Below, one piece after another: positions 52,213 to 60,517 of a stretch of 64,000 nt of DNA. Position numbers and translations under genes: made by a program. Origin of the DNA: Microbacterium wangchenii. GTDB taxonomy: Bacteria > Actinomycetota > Actinomycetes > Actinomycetales > Microbacteriaceae. The notes beneath the pieces were generated by a model. The model worked only from the letters and a program-made list of their open reading frames with translations, was not told the origin of the DNA and did not search any database. Numbering within the stretch: the stretch's first letter is position 1; each line of letters starts with the position of its first letter. Location: assembly GCF_004564355.1 (NCBI RefSeq), contig NZ_CP038266.1, positions 2,666,001 to 2,730,000 on the forward strand. The letters run 5' to 3'.

Positions 52213-52860
52213 TCACCCCGTGGGGGAAGCGATGACGACTACGTTATCTTCGTACCGGCCCACGGAGGCGTCGAATGCGCCGCCGCACGTGATCAGAACG
52301 AGCGCGGGTGCCCCGTCGCGGGCGAACAGCTCGGCGACGGGAAGGTCGGTCTTGCGGTAGTAGGTCACGTCGGTAACGGCGTAGTCGAACGCCTGACCGG
52401 CGGCATCGCGCACCTGCACGGTCGCACCGGGGGCGAGGTCGCGCAGCCGGCTGAACGGGCCGATCGGATAGTCCGGCGCATCCACGTGCGCGGAGATGAC
52501 CGTGCGCCCCTGTGGGCTGGCGGGGTCGGCGCCGTATTCGTACCAGCCGGCCACCGCCGGATCGACGGGGAGCTCCATCGCGCCGTTGGGGTCGACGCCG
52601 ACCGGGACGACCGGCACCTCCACCCCGACCGCGGGTACCGATACCGCCACGGGTACGGCGGTCGCCCGGGCCGGGGCGGGGGTGGCAGGCGTCACCGGCA
52701 CCTCGACCACTGCCGTGGGGGTCGGCGAGGGGAGTGCCGGTGACGCCGTCGGGGACGGACCGGCGGCGGGCGGTGCCGAAGCACCGCACGCCGCCAGGCC
52801 GAGGGCGATCGCGGCGGCGGCACCGGCCGCCGCGATCGCCCGGAGGGGGTGTGGCATCAC
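52213..52860 (-). CDS. Class F sortase, lipoprotein-type N-terminus
   Basis: 215 residues. The sortase core has ISAHVDAP (His), VLITCGGAFD (catalytic Cys) and GRYEDNVVV (Arg), in correct order. The N-terminus (LGLAACGAS) carries a possible lipobox rather than the usual single membrane helix, followed by a Pro/Thr/Ala-rich linker of about 50 residues. Class F sortases are typical of Actinobacteria and often have unknown substrates. It overlaps the DUF4397 gene, its likely partner or substrate. Confidence 0.88.
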   Translation of the reverse strand: MMPHPLRAIAAAGAAAAIALGLAACGASAPPAAGPSPTASPALPSPTPTAVVEVPVTPATPAPARATAVPVAVSVPAVGVEVPVVPVGVDPNGAMELPVDPAVAGWYEYGADPASPQGRTVISAHVDAPDYPIGPFSRLRDLAPGATVQVRDAAGQAFDYAVTDVTYYRKTDLPVAELFARDGAPALVLITCGGAFDASVGRYEDNVVVIASPTG

Positions 52861-53681
52861 CGGGTCGAGCGGGAGGACCGAACGACGCGGGTCGCGGCGA
52901 CCGCGCCCACTGCCGCCAGCGCGATACCGCCGGCCAGAAGCAGCGACTGGGCGCCGGCGTCACGTGCGGCCAGCTGTCCACCCGAACCCGAGGGGACGCC
53001 CGAGGGGTTGGAGTGCAGACCCTCGATCGTCTGGGTGGCCAGCGCGAGGTTGCCGTCTTCCAGGCTGCCCCACGCGTACACGATCGTGAGCGCGCCTTCG
53101 CGCACGTCCACGTCAGCCGGGCCGATCACCGGGTCGGTGGTGCCCGCAGCGGCCACGGAGGCCGAGATCACACCGGCCGGCAGCGTCAGCGTGGACTCCC
53201 CCGGGTTGGTGAGGCCTTCGATCACAGGGGCGCCGCCGGCCAGCACGTCCACCGCAGGGGCGGCGGCGTCGTGACGGACCGTCAGTCGTCCCTCACCGGC
53301 GGCGAGGGGTGCGACATCGTTCTGGTACGGCGTGAGGGTCGGGTCTCCGGACTCGCTCAGGTGCGCGACGGCGGTGTAGTTGCCGCCTGCGGCGAGGGTG
53401 ACGGTGGCCGGTCCGAGCACGGGAGAGCTCGCGTCGGCAGCATCCGGAGCCGTCAACGCCACCTCGTAGTCGCCGGCGGGAAGCTCGAGCGGCCCAGCCA
53501 GGTCGCCGGGCTGGAAGTCGTCAAGCGTGAGGTCGCCGTTGACGTACACGTCGACGGGGGTGTCGGGGATGCCGTGCAGCACCGACAGCTGCGCGTTGCC
53601 GGTAGCAGCGGAGGCGGGGACGACGAAGCCCAGGGCGAGCACCGCACCGGCCACGACGCCGAGGGAAAGAGTCTTACGCAC
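52857..53681 (-). CDS. Secreted DUF4397 protein, C-terminally anchored
   Basis: 274 residues. A signal peptide (MRKTLSLGVVAGAVLALG to about residue 25) is followed by two DUF4397 domains (AQLSVLHGIPDTPVDVYVNG and GRLTVRHDAAAPAVDVLAGG), and the end has a hydrophobic helix (SLLLAGGIALAAVGAVAATRVV) and a basic tail RSSRSTR. That tail is a cell-wall sorting-like arrangement, but no LPxTG is visible in front of it. AAGGAG precedes the GTG at 53681. It is the first gene of the sortase-sigma-anti-sigma operon. Confidence 0.88.
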   Translation of the reverse strand: MRKTLSLGVVAGAVLALGFVVPASAATGNAQLSVLHGIPDTPVDVYVNGDLTLDDFQPGDLAGPLELPAGDYEVALTAPDAADASSPVLGPATVTLAAGGNYTAVAHLSESGDPTLTPYQNDVAPLAAGEGRLTVRHDAAAPAVDVLAGGAPVIEGLTNPGESTLTLPAGVISASVAAAGTTDPVIGPADVDVREGALTIVYAWGSLEDGNLALATQTIEGLHSNPSGVPSGSGGQLAARDAGAQSLLLAGGIALAAVGAVAATRVVRSSRSTR

Positions 53682-53814
53682 TGTGTTCTCCTTGCTCGGG
53701 GGCGACCCCGTGGCCGCCCTTCCCCCTCTTATTCCGGCGGGGGGCCGGTCTTGGATGCAGGCGAATGAAAAAACTTCGCGAAACCCCCGCCGAGGGCCGG
53801 GGTAGCCTCGTCCC

Positions 53815-54467
53815 GTGGACACCGAGCGCCCCGCGACCGCCCGCGAAGTTCTCGCGGGCGGCATGGCCAACGCCGGCGCTGTCATCCGCCGCGGCGCGGT
53901 GGTGGAGCGCCCAGGGGACACGGCTTCGACGGCGCTCCGCTCCCCCTGTCCCTCACCGACACCGGTCGCGAGCAGCTGACGTTCATCCTCGGCGACGTTC
54001 CGCTGTCGGCCACGGATGGCGCGATGACGGGGGGCGGGACGATCCTGTGCCACAACGACGTGTGCCCCGGAAACGTCGTCTTCCGTGAGGGGCGCGCGGT
54101 CGCGCTCATCGACTTCGACATGGCCGCTCCCGGGCACCCGCTGTGGGATCTCGCCATGGCCGCGCGGTACTGGATCCCCATGCACGACGGCGGAACCGGC
54201 TCTCCGTCCGCGCCCTCGGACGCAGCCAGACGGTTCCGGATCCTCGCCGACGGCTACGGCCTCTCGGTCACCGAGCGCCGCCGGCTGCCGGACGTCATCG
54301 AGCAGGCGATGCTCTCCTGCCGGGCCTTCGTGGCCGATCGTGTGGCGCGCGGCGATGCGGTCTACGTCCGGTCGCTGACGGCCGGCGGCGGCTGGCCAAG
54401 GTGGGACCGGATGCAGGCCTGGCTGATCGACAACCGGGCGACCTTCCAAGCGGCGCTGACGGCCTGA
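53815..54467 (+). pseudogene. Aminoglycoside phosphotransferase-family remnant
   Basis: The 5' part (GTG 53815: MDTERPATAREVLAGGMANA, then GAVIRRGAVVERP) is the normal start of this kinase family, but it reaches a stop after 53 codons. Matching sequence continues in another frame from about 53919 (HGFDGAPLPLSLTDTGREQL, then LTFILGDV) and on to the catalytic loop LCHNDVCPGNVVF, IDFDMAAPGHPLWDLA and the C-terminal helices. About 15 residues between VERP and HGFDGAP and about 40 before the catalytic loop are missing. The gene has a deletion with frame change and an internal deletion, so it is almost surely inactive. Confidence 0.8.
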
Positions 54468-54504
54468 CGACGGGGCCAGCGACGGCACTGCTGTCCGGCG
54501 TACC

Positions 54505-54535
54505 GTTACGGCGTAACAATCCGTACACTTGTGGT
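54505..54535 (+). promoter_or_regulatory. Promoter and palindromic operator of the toxin-antitoxin pair
   Basis: GTTACG-G-CGTAAC (54505-54517) is a perfect 13-bp palindrome. TACACT (54524-54529) is a -10 box six bases before ATG 54536, so the mRNA is leaderless. The palindrome falls in the -35/-10 spacer, as expected for autorepression by the antitoxin. Confidence 0.65.
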
Positions 54536-55144
54536 ATGAGCACCGCATACGACGAGCCACGCCCCACGCTCGACGAGGAGGATCTGGGCGCCCACCTGGA
54601 GAAGCACGGCGTGCCGCACCAGTATGCCCGCGGTGTGGTGGACACCATGCTGGAGCTCGTCGCGGGACCGGTGACCACGGCACTGACGGCATCGGAACTC
54701 GCCTTCATGCGGGACTCCGGCGTCCCCGCCCAGGTCTTCAGCACGGAGGCCGAGAGGTTCAATGCGGTATACGAAGCCGCGTCCGCTCTCGTCCTCAGGC
54801 GGGAGCTGAAAGAGTCGCTGCTGCCGACCAGGGCAGTCGCGCAGATGATGGGTAAGGACGTCGCTCACGTGCGCCGGCTGTTGTCCGAGCGGCGCCTGAT
54901 GAGCGCCGGGCAGGTCGATGGACAGACGGCCTATCCCTCGTGGCAGTTCGTGGACGGAGAGATGCTGCCCGGTCTTCGGGAGGTTCTGGCTGCGTTCCCC
55001 AGCGACTTCCACCCGTTAGACATCCAGAAGGTGATGACCTCTCCTTCTGAGGAACTGCGCGGGCGCACGCCGCAGGAGTGGCTGGCAACGGGAGGCACCG
55101 TGGCCACCGTCGTCCAGATGGTCGGAGACCTGGCCTACCGGTGA
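54536..55144 (+). CDS. Xre/MbcA/ParS-type antitoxin
   Basis: 202 residues. A helix-turn-helix-like region (LPTRAVAQMMGKDVAHVRRLLSERRLM) lies near residue 100, and the C-terminus (DIQKVMTSPSEELRGRTPQEWLATGG, TVATVVQMVGDL) matches the toxin-binding domain of Xre/MbcA/ParS antitoxins. It should bind and neutralise the RES toxin encoded next and repress its own promoter. It has a N-terminal extension of about 90 residues beyond the usual antitoxin. The stop overlaps the toxin GTG (GTGA), a normal antitoxin-first order. Confidence 0.8.
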   Translation: MSTAYDEPRPTLDEEDLGAHLEKHGVPHQYARGVVDTMLELVAGPVTTALTASELAFMRDSGVPAQVFSTEAERFNAVYEAASALVLRRELKESLLPTRAVAQMMGKDVAHVRRLLSERRLMSAGQVDGQTAYPSWQFVDGEMLPGLREVLAAFPSDFHPLDIQKVMTSPSEELRGRTPQEWLATGGTVATVVQMVGDLAYR

Positions 55145-55764
55145 CAGCGAAGAACCCGCGCACCCCTCCTACTCCCCTGACGATGGAGGAGGGCGACCTC
55201 ACCTCTGTGCAGCATCCACTGTGGCGGATCCACCGGGTGTCCGGCGCGCACCCGTCGACGTGGGACGAGCTGCGTGAGCACGGACCGGTCACCTCGATGC
55301 GATGGGACCCCCACCCGACCCCTCGAGGCGACCACCCTGGCATCGGGGTCTCGTACGCAAGTGCAGACGTCTTCACCGTCGTGGCGGAAGCGTTCCAGCA
55401 ACAGCGCGTCATCACGCTGAGCCGCGAGCGCGCGCTTGTCGGGTGGACACCGACTCGTCCCCTGCGGCTGCTGCGGGTGTCAGGCGAATGGGCGATCCGA
55501 AACGGCGCATCTGCCAGCTTGCACGCCGCTCCCCGATCCACCTGCAGGGCATGGGCCCGGGAGATCCACCACACGTGGCCAGACCTCGATGGGCTGGACG
55601 TGCCCTCGACGATGACCGGCACTGCCATGACCGTCCTGTTCTCACATGCGGCGACTGCCTTCCCGCCGAGCCCCGCGGTCTCCGCCACGCTCGATCAGCG
55701 CGTTGCGGCTGCACTCATCGTCCCCGTCGCCCGCCGTTTCCGCTGGCCGGTCACCCGCGCTTGA
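55141..55764 (+). CDS. RES-domain toxin
   Basis: 207 residues starting at a GTG that overlaps the antitoxin stop. The RES core has LWRIHRVSGAHPSTWDELREHG, MRWDPHPTPRGDHPGIGVSYAS and VVAEAFQQ, with the Arg, Tyr and Glu positions expected for an NAD+-degrading or ADP-ribosyltransferase-like active site. Studied RES toxins such as MbcT deplete NAD+. No TM or signal. Residues 130-207 are less typical, so its activity should be treated as inferred. Confidence 0.78.
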   Translation: MTAKNPRTPPTPLTMEEGDLTSVQHPLWRIHRVSGAHPSTWDELREHGPVTSMRWDPHPTPRGDHPGIGVSYASADVFTVVAEAFQQQRVITLSRERALVGWTPTRPLRLLRVSGEWAIRNGASASLHAAPRSTCRAWAREIHHTWPDLDGLDVPSTMTGTAMTVLFSHAATAFPPSPAVSATLDQRVAAALIVPVARRFRWPVTRA

Positions 55765-55781
55765 CATCGCAACGCGAGCGC

Positions 55782-55794
55782 TACTGTTCGTTCC
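55782..55794 (+). promoter_or_regulatory. Putative promoter of a small membrane protein
   Basis: TTGACA at 55761-55766 and TACTGT at 55782-55787 (spacing 15) precede ATG 55795 by seven bases. Short spacing keeps this tentative. Confidence 0.35.
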
Positions 55795-55950
55795 ATGCTG
55801 AGGAATGTGGGCATCGCTCTCGCGCTGTGTCTTCTCGCAGGCCTCGTCCTGTTCCTCGTCACGGACCGAGTGCTGTGGCTCGTGGCAGGGCTCGCCGTCT
55901 GGCTGCTCATCTCGATCTGGGTGGGCGCGCGCGGGGATCGCCGCGAGTGA
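55795..55950 (+). CDS. 51-residue two-helix membrane protein
   Basis: MLRNVGIALALCLLAGLVLF begins the protein and ARGDRRE ends it. Two hydrophobic helices (about 5-22 and 26-44) are separated by a short TDR turn, with charged residues at both ends. A -10-like box seven bases before the ATG supports a leaderless mRNA. It starts 30 bp after the RES toxin stop and may be independent. No function is known. Confidence 0.65.
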   Translation: MLRNVGIALALCLLAGLVLFLVTDRVLWLVAGLAVWLLISIWVGARGDRRE

Positions 55951-56101
55951 TCGCCTGGCGAACGGGAATGGCTCCTACCGGTGAAGGACTTGGTCTGCAG
56001 CCTCCTCATCCACGGCACGGCGCATCCGTCTCCTCCTGACGTCGGATTCTGCGGCCGTCCAGAGACGCCTACTGCGTACTCCTACCTCGTCCTCCATTCC
56101 C

Positions 56102-56545
56102 CTACTCAAGGTGTGCCACACCTCTGGTGTGGATCGCTCGAGCGCTCACGAGCACCACCAGGAAGGTCAGCACGTCCGTTCCCGCCAAGGCGAGGCTGGT
56201 CAACGCCCAGTCGGCGGTGTCCCAGATCATGAGTCGAAGAACGAGCGCCCCGGGCAGGATCGAGGACCCGCTGCCCGCCACTGCCATTCCGAAGAGCTTG
56301 CTCGTGCGCGAGGTCACGCGGCGTCTCGCAATGATCCACGTGGCGGTTGCCGCTGGGAGTCCCCCCGCCGTGAAGAGTGCGACGGCGCCCAGAAGAGTCC
56401 GCGCTTCCTGCGAAGGTGGCTCGAGAGCGGTGGACGCTGCCTCGACGATGAGAGACCGCCCGACGCCGACTATCAGAGCGGTCACAAGAGCAGCGGCGAC
56501 CATGCCACCAAGGAGAGGCCATTCGCGACCGGACTCGCGCATCAT
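56102..56545 (-). CDS. Small polytopic membrane protein
   Basis: 147 residues with four hydrophobic segments (LLGGMVAAALVTALIVGVG, LLGAVALFTAGGLPAATATWII, a third around LPGALVLRLMIWDTADW and a fourth ALAGTDVLTFLVVLVSA). Start ATG 56545 follows GGAG at good spacing; longer upstream frames run into the lipoprotein gene. The family is not recognised. It lies downstream of the lipoprotein gene on the same strand, 49 bp away, and is probably co-transcribed. Composition is less GC-biased than neighbours. Confidence 0.65.
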   Translation of the reverse strand: MMRESGREWPLLGGMVAAALVTALIVGVGRSLIVEAASTALEPPSQEARTLLGAVALFTAGGLPAATATWIIARRRVTSRTSKLFGMAVAGSGSSILPGALVLRLMIWDTADWALTSLALAGTDVLTFLVVLVSARAIHTRGVAHLE

Positions 56546-56594
56546 CGTTCGGACTCCACGAGCGGCGAGCGCGCTTGCTGCCGCATCTTCGGCG

Positions 56595-57071
56595 TCAGTC
56601 GAGCTCGGCTGGATGTAAGAGGAGCACTTGGTCCCGCTCGAGAACATCCGGGTCCACACCTACCGGAATCGTAATCCGCAGGCTTAGCGCCCCATCACCA
56701 TTCCGCCACACAGTTGCCTGCGTCCCCCCTCGCGCACAGACGGTGTCGTCGAAAACCATCATGACGACATACCCCAGAGACCCCGAACCCGGTCTCCACG
56801 TCCCGTCGAATGCGAGTGCCTCGTCGTCCTCTAGGGCGGCCAGGTCCCGCGCGCCGTCTGAGACACAGTGCAAACTCGCCGGCCACTCACTCGCGTAGAG
56901 CGTCCCATCCCCGGACAACGTGAGGTCTGTCCCGAGCCCGTCGGCCTCCACCCAGCTTCCCACCAGTTCACCTGACGACACACCGAAAGCGAGGTCCTGC
57001 GCTGCGCAACCCGTGAGCAACGTCGACGCAAGGATCAAAGCCGCGACGCGTCGACGTGCTATCCGCCTCAT
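56595..57071 (-). CDS. Putative lipoprotein
   Basis: 158 residues. MRRIARRRVAALILASTLLTGC is a lipoprotein signal peptide with lipobox LTGC at residues 19-22. The mature part has a beta-rich look (GELVGSWVEADGLGTDLTLS, GDGTLYASEWPASLHC, FDGTWRPGSGSLGYVVMMVFDDTVC) similar to lipocalin-like or META-type folds, with two cysteines likely to form a disulfide. GGGGGA precedes the ATG. Function unknown; membrane-anchored and extracytoplasmic. Confidence 0.72.
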   Translation of the reverse strand: MRRIARRRVAALILASTLLTGCAAQDLAFGVSSGELVGSWVEADGLGTDLTLSGDGTLYASEWPASLHCVSDGARDLAALEDDEALAFDGTWRPGSGSLGYVVMMVFDDTVCARGGTQATVWRNGDGALSLRITIPVGVDPDVLERDQVLLLHPAELD

Positions 57072-57175
57072 TCGAATCCCCCGAGCTGCACCGTCGCAGT
57101 CGACGAGCGCAGCCATATCCTGGCGGAAATACTCGTTACTCGGAAGCGAAGCCCTGCGCTTTACCGAGGATTCGG

Positions 57176-57248
57176 TGCCGGCTACAGGACTTGAACCTGC
57201 AACCCCCTAATTACAAGTTAGGTGCGCTACCAATTGCGCCAAGCCGGC
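57176..57248 (-). tRNA. tRNA-Thr(TGT)
   Basis: Read on the reverse strand, the acceptor GCCGGCT pairs with AGCCGGC, the D-arm is GCGC...GCGC, the anticodon stem CCTAA/TTAGG carries loop CTTGTAA with anticodon TGT (threonine, codon ACA), and the T-arm is GCAGG-TTCAAGT-CCTGT. The CCA end is not encoded. 73 nt. The tRNA 3' end faces the accessory pocket at 53.8-57.1 kb. Confidence 0.97.
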
Positions 57249-57346
57249 GGGTCGTGGAGTTCCACGGGTCTTCGAGACTGCGAGAGTCGGGTGACGGGCC
57301 ACCCCACACCTTCAGATTCTCCCTACCGAGTGTAGAGCGTCCGCCC

Positions 57347-58036
57347 TCAGCGTCCTTCGAGTGCCGCGCGATGGGCGAGGTAGCGCCGCTGACCCACCCA
57401 GCGCCAGGCCCAACGCGCCGGGGCCGGCATGTTCTTGTGCAGCCACTCGTCGCCGCCGTCGGGCTGTGAGGCGAGAATCTCGCCCAACTGCTGCCAGGTC
57501 TGCCCCTTCGGGATCGAGCGGCGCCCGTGCTGCGAGAACCAGTCGATCTCGGCCTTGGTGATGGTGTACTCCATCACGGGCACGATGGTGGTCTCTTCGT
57601 CGGGCAGGTGCACGCCGATGGCGGCGTTGATGCCCTCGAGCGAGTCGAGCACCCGCGCGGCATCCGCCGAGCTCGCCGACGAGCGCCAGGCCGGCAGTGC
57701 GGCATCCATGATCGTGAGGTGCGCGAGCAGCTCGGCGTGCTGCGCCTTCATGCGCTCGACGTGCACGGTGCAGGCCGGGGCGCGCTCGTCGAGGGCGTCC
57801 CAGAGCCGCTCGTCCTCGCCCTCATGATGCGCGTGCAGCCCCAGCGACAGTGTCTCGAGCTGCGTCGCGACGACGGCGGCGTGCGCGGTGTCGCCCTCGG
57901 CGACGCGCCGGATGAGGTCGGGCGCCTCGCCGAAGCCCCGGCGGAACATGCGGTGGATGTCGATCATGCCGCTCGCATCGCACGTCTTGGGTCCGGTGGG
58001 GACGGCGCCGCCGTGCGGCAGGGGCGTGGCAGGCAT
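57347..58036 (-). CDS. Hemerythrin-like (HHE) domain protein
   Basis: 229 residues. A four-helix HHE bundle is signalled by HRMFRRGF, LGLHAHHEGEDERLWDAL, HVERMKAQHAELL and HLPDEETTIVP, which place His/Glu/Asp ligands for a di-iron centre that binds oxygen or reacts with NO and peroxide. The C-terminal 60 residues (WFSQHGRRSIPKGQTWQQLGEILAS..., WLHKNMPAPARWAWRWVGQRRY) are a conserved extension. GAGGAGG precedes the ATG at 58036. The role is probably oxygen or redox sensing or detoxification. Confidence 0.9.
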   Translation of the reverse strand: MPATPLPHGGAVPTGPKTCDASGMIDIHRMFRRGFGEAPDLIRRVAEGDTAHAAVVATQLETLSLGLHAHHEGEDERLWDALDERAPACTVHVERMKAQHAELLAHLTIMDAALPAWRSSASSADAARVLDSLEGINAAIGVHLPDEETTIVPVMEYTITKAEIDWFSQHGRRSIPKGQTWQQLGEILASQPDGGDEWLHKNMPAPARWAWRWVGQRRYLAHRAALEGR

Positions 58037-58145
58037 GCGGCCTCCTCGTCGACGGGATCTGCCGAGAGGATAGAGCCTCGCCTGGATCAGCGAAAGAGGG
58101 CGTCCGTGCGCTGTCCGCGGATGCCGCTCCGGGCACCCGATCGCC

Positions 58146-59123
58146 TCACGGCGTGGGGGTGGGCGTCCCGGACTCGGAAGGCGACGGCGTGGGAGAAGGC
58201 GTGCGGTAGTACGCGTCGCTGGCGACGGTGAGGACGAACTGGGCGAACTCGGTCGGATCGTCCATCGCGCCGATGTAGGGCGTGCCGTTCACCAGCACCA
58301 TGGGGGTTCCCGTGAGAGCGACACCGTCGCTGTCGGGGATGCTCTCCAGCGCCCGGTCGGTGGCGGCACGCGCCCAGGAGAGGAACGAGCCCTCCTCGAT
58401 GCAATTGCGCACGACCTTGGGTGCCGAGGCACCGGCGGCCTGGGCGAGCTCGGCGATCTCCTCGTCGCTCATGCCGTCGGAGTCGATCTCGGGCTGCTTT
58501 CGCAACATCTGGTCGTTGAAGGTGAAGAAGGTGTCGGGCGAGTACGTCGCCACGCACGCGGCCGCTCCCGCCGCACGCAGGGAGTACTTCGTGCCGTTGG
58601 ACTTCGACGTCAGCATGGCCACGGGATAGTACGTCAGGGTCGCTGCATCCTGACCGACCCACTTCTTCAGCTGCTCGGCGTTGGAGATCTGGAACTCTCG
58701 TGCGCCGGTGGAGAGGTAGTCCACGTACACGCGGATGTCGACGGCCCGAGTGTCGGTGGCGCCGGGGGTGGGGGTGGCCTCGCCCTCCGACGGCGCCTCC
58801 TCCTCCGGCGTCGTCTCGGCGGTCGGGGTGGAGCCGTCCACACCGGTCTGCAACGGCTCGCCCACCTCGGGGATCGAAGACACCGTGAATCCGTCCCCGT
58901 GCGCGTTGGCCGGCTGCACCTGCGGGCGCGGCCCCATCTCGGCGAACGCCCAGATGACGGCGGCGGCGGCGCCGCCGATGACGGCGAGCCCGACGGCACC
59001 GAGGATCACGCCACGCAGCAGACGCACACGCGACTGCTTGGCGTGCACCTGCTGAGCCTTCTCGCGCACCGCCTCACGGCGGTCACGCGTGGCAGGCACC
59101 TGCGGTGTCTGATCGCTCGGCAT
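58146..59123 (-). CDS. DsbA-like thioredoxin-fold protein without CXXC
   Basis: 325 residues. An N-terminal cytoplasmic stretch and one membrane helix (LLRGVILGAVGLAVIGGAAAAVIWAFA, about 35-61) precede a Thr/Pro/Glu linker and a DsbA-like thioredoxin fold. The position that normally reads CPxC has DYLSTGAREF, so both active-site cysteines are missing. The cis-proline GTPMVLVNG and the second cysteine pair (AAACVATY, VVRNCIEEG) are kept. It ends in a Pro/Thr/Ser-rich tail. It may be a thiol-binding or folding-helper protein without oxidase activity. Divergent from the ABC ATPase gene. Confidence 0.85.
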   Translation of the reverse strand: MPSDQTPQVPATRDRREAVREKAQQVHAKQSRVRLLRGVILGAVGLAVIGGAAAAVIWAFAEMGPRPQVQPANAHGDGFTVSSIPEVGEPLQTGVDGSTPTAETTPEEEAPSEGEATPTPGATDTRAVDIRVYVDYLSTGAREFQISNAEQLKKWVGQDAATLTYYPVAMLTSKSNGTKYSLRAAGAAACVATYSPDTFFTFNDQMLRKQPEIDSDGMSDEEIAELAQAAGASAPKVVRNCIEEGSFLSWARAATDRALESIPDSDGVALTGTPMVLVNGTPYIGAMDDPTEFAQFVLTVASDAYYRTPSPTPSPSESGTPTPTP

Positions 59124-59206
59124 GAATCCTCTTGCACAGATGGTGGGGCCGGGGATCCGGCGGGCCGCACGGGGGTGAGGCGGCCAGAAATGATGCTAGT
59201 CAGGCT

Positions 59207-59225
59207 GTCTGGGAAAAACCCAGAC
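59207..59225. promoter_or_regulatory. Inverted repeat GTCTGGG-AAAAA-CCCAGAC
   Basis: Perfect 7-bp arms around an A5 core lie between the divergent DsbA-like and ABC ATPase genes, upstream of the likely ATPase promoter. It is a candidate operator; a terminator role is unlikely as no gene ends here. Confidence 0.45.
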
Positions 59226-59342
59226 GGTTCGGGTTGCGTGGCATACTGAGGATCGCGCCCGATGGCGGGCGTGCGGGCCAGCCCCCGCTCATCCTCACTA
59301 CGGATCGTCCGGCACGTACCTGCCGGTGAAGGAGAAGAGAAC

Positions 59343-60446
<1,104 letters not shown>

Positions 60447-60517
60447 CACGACTCTCACACCGCGGCGCGGGTAGCCTTGGGGCTGCCCGCGCCGCGTCGT
60501 TTCCGCCAGGAGTGCCC

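Noticed and set aside
53682..54692. An upstream extension of the DUF4397 frame
   Set aside because: The signal peptide begins at GTG 53681 with AAGGAG before it; the extension covers the opposite-strand phosphotransferase remnant.
53815..57248. Attachment site or prophage at tRNA-Thr
   Set aside because: No integrase, phage gene or direct repeat of the tRNA 3' end was seen.
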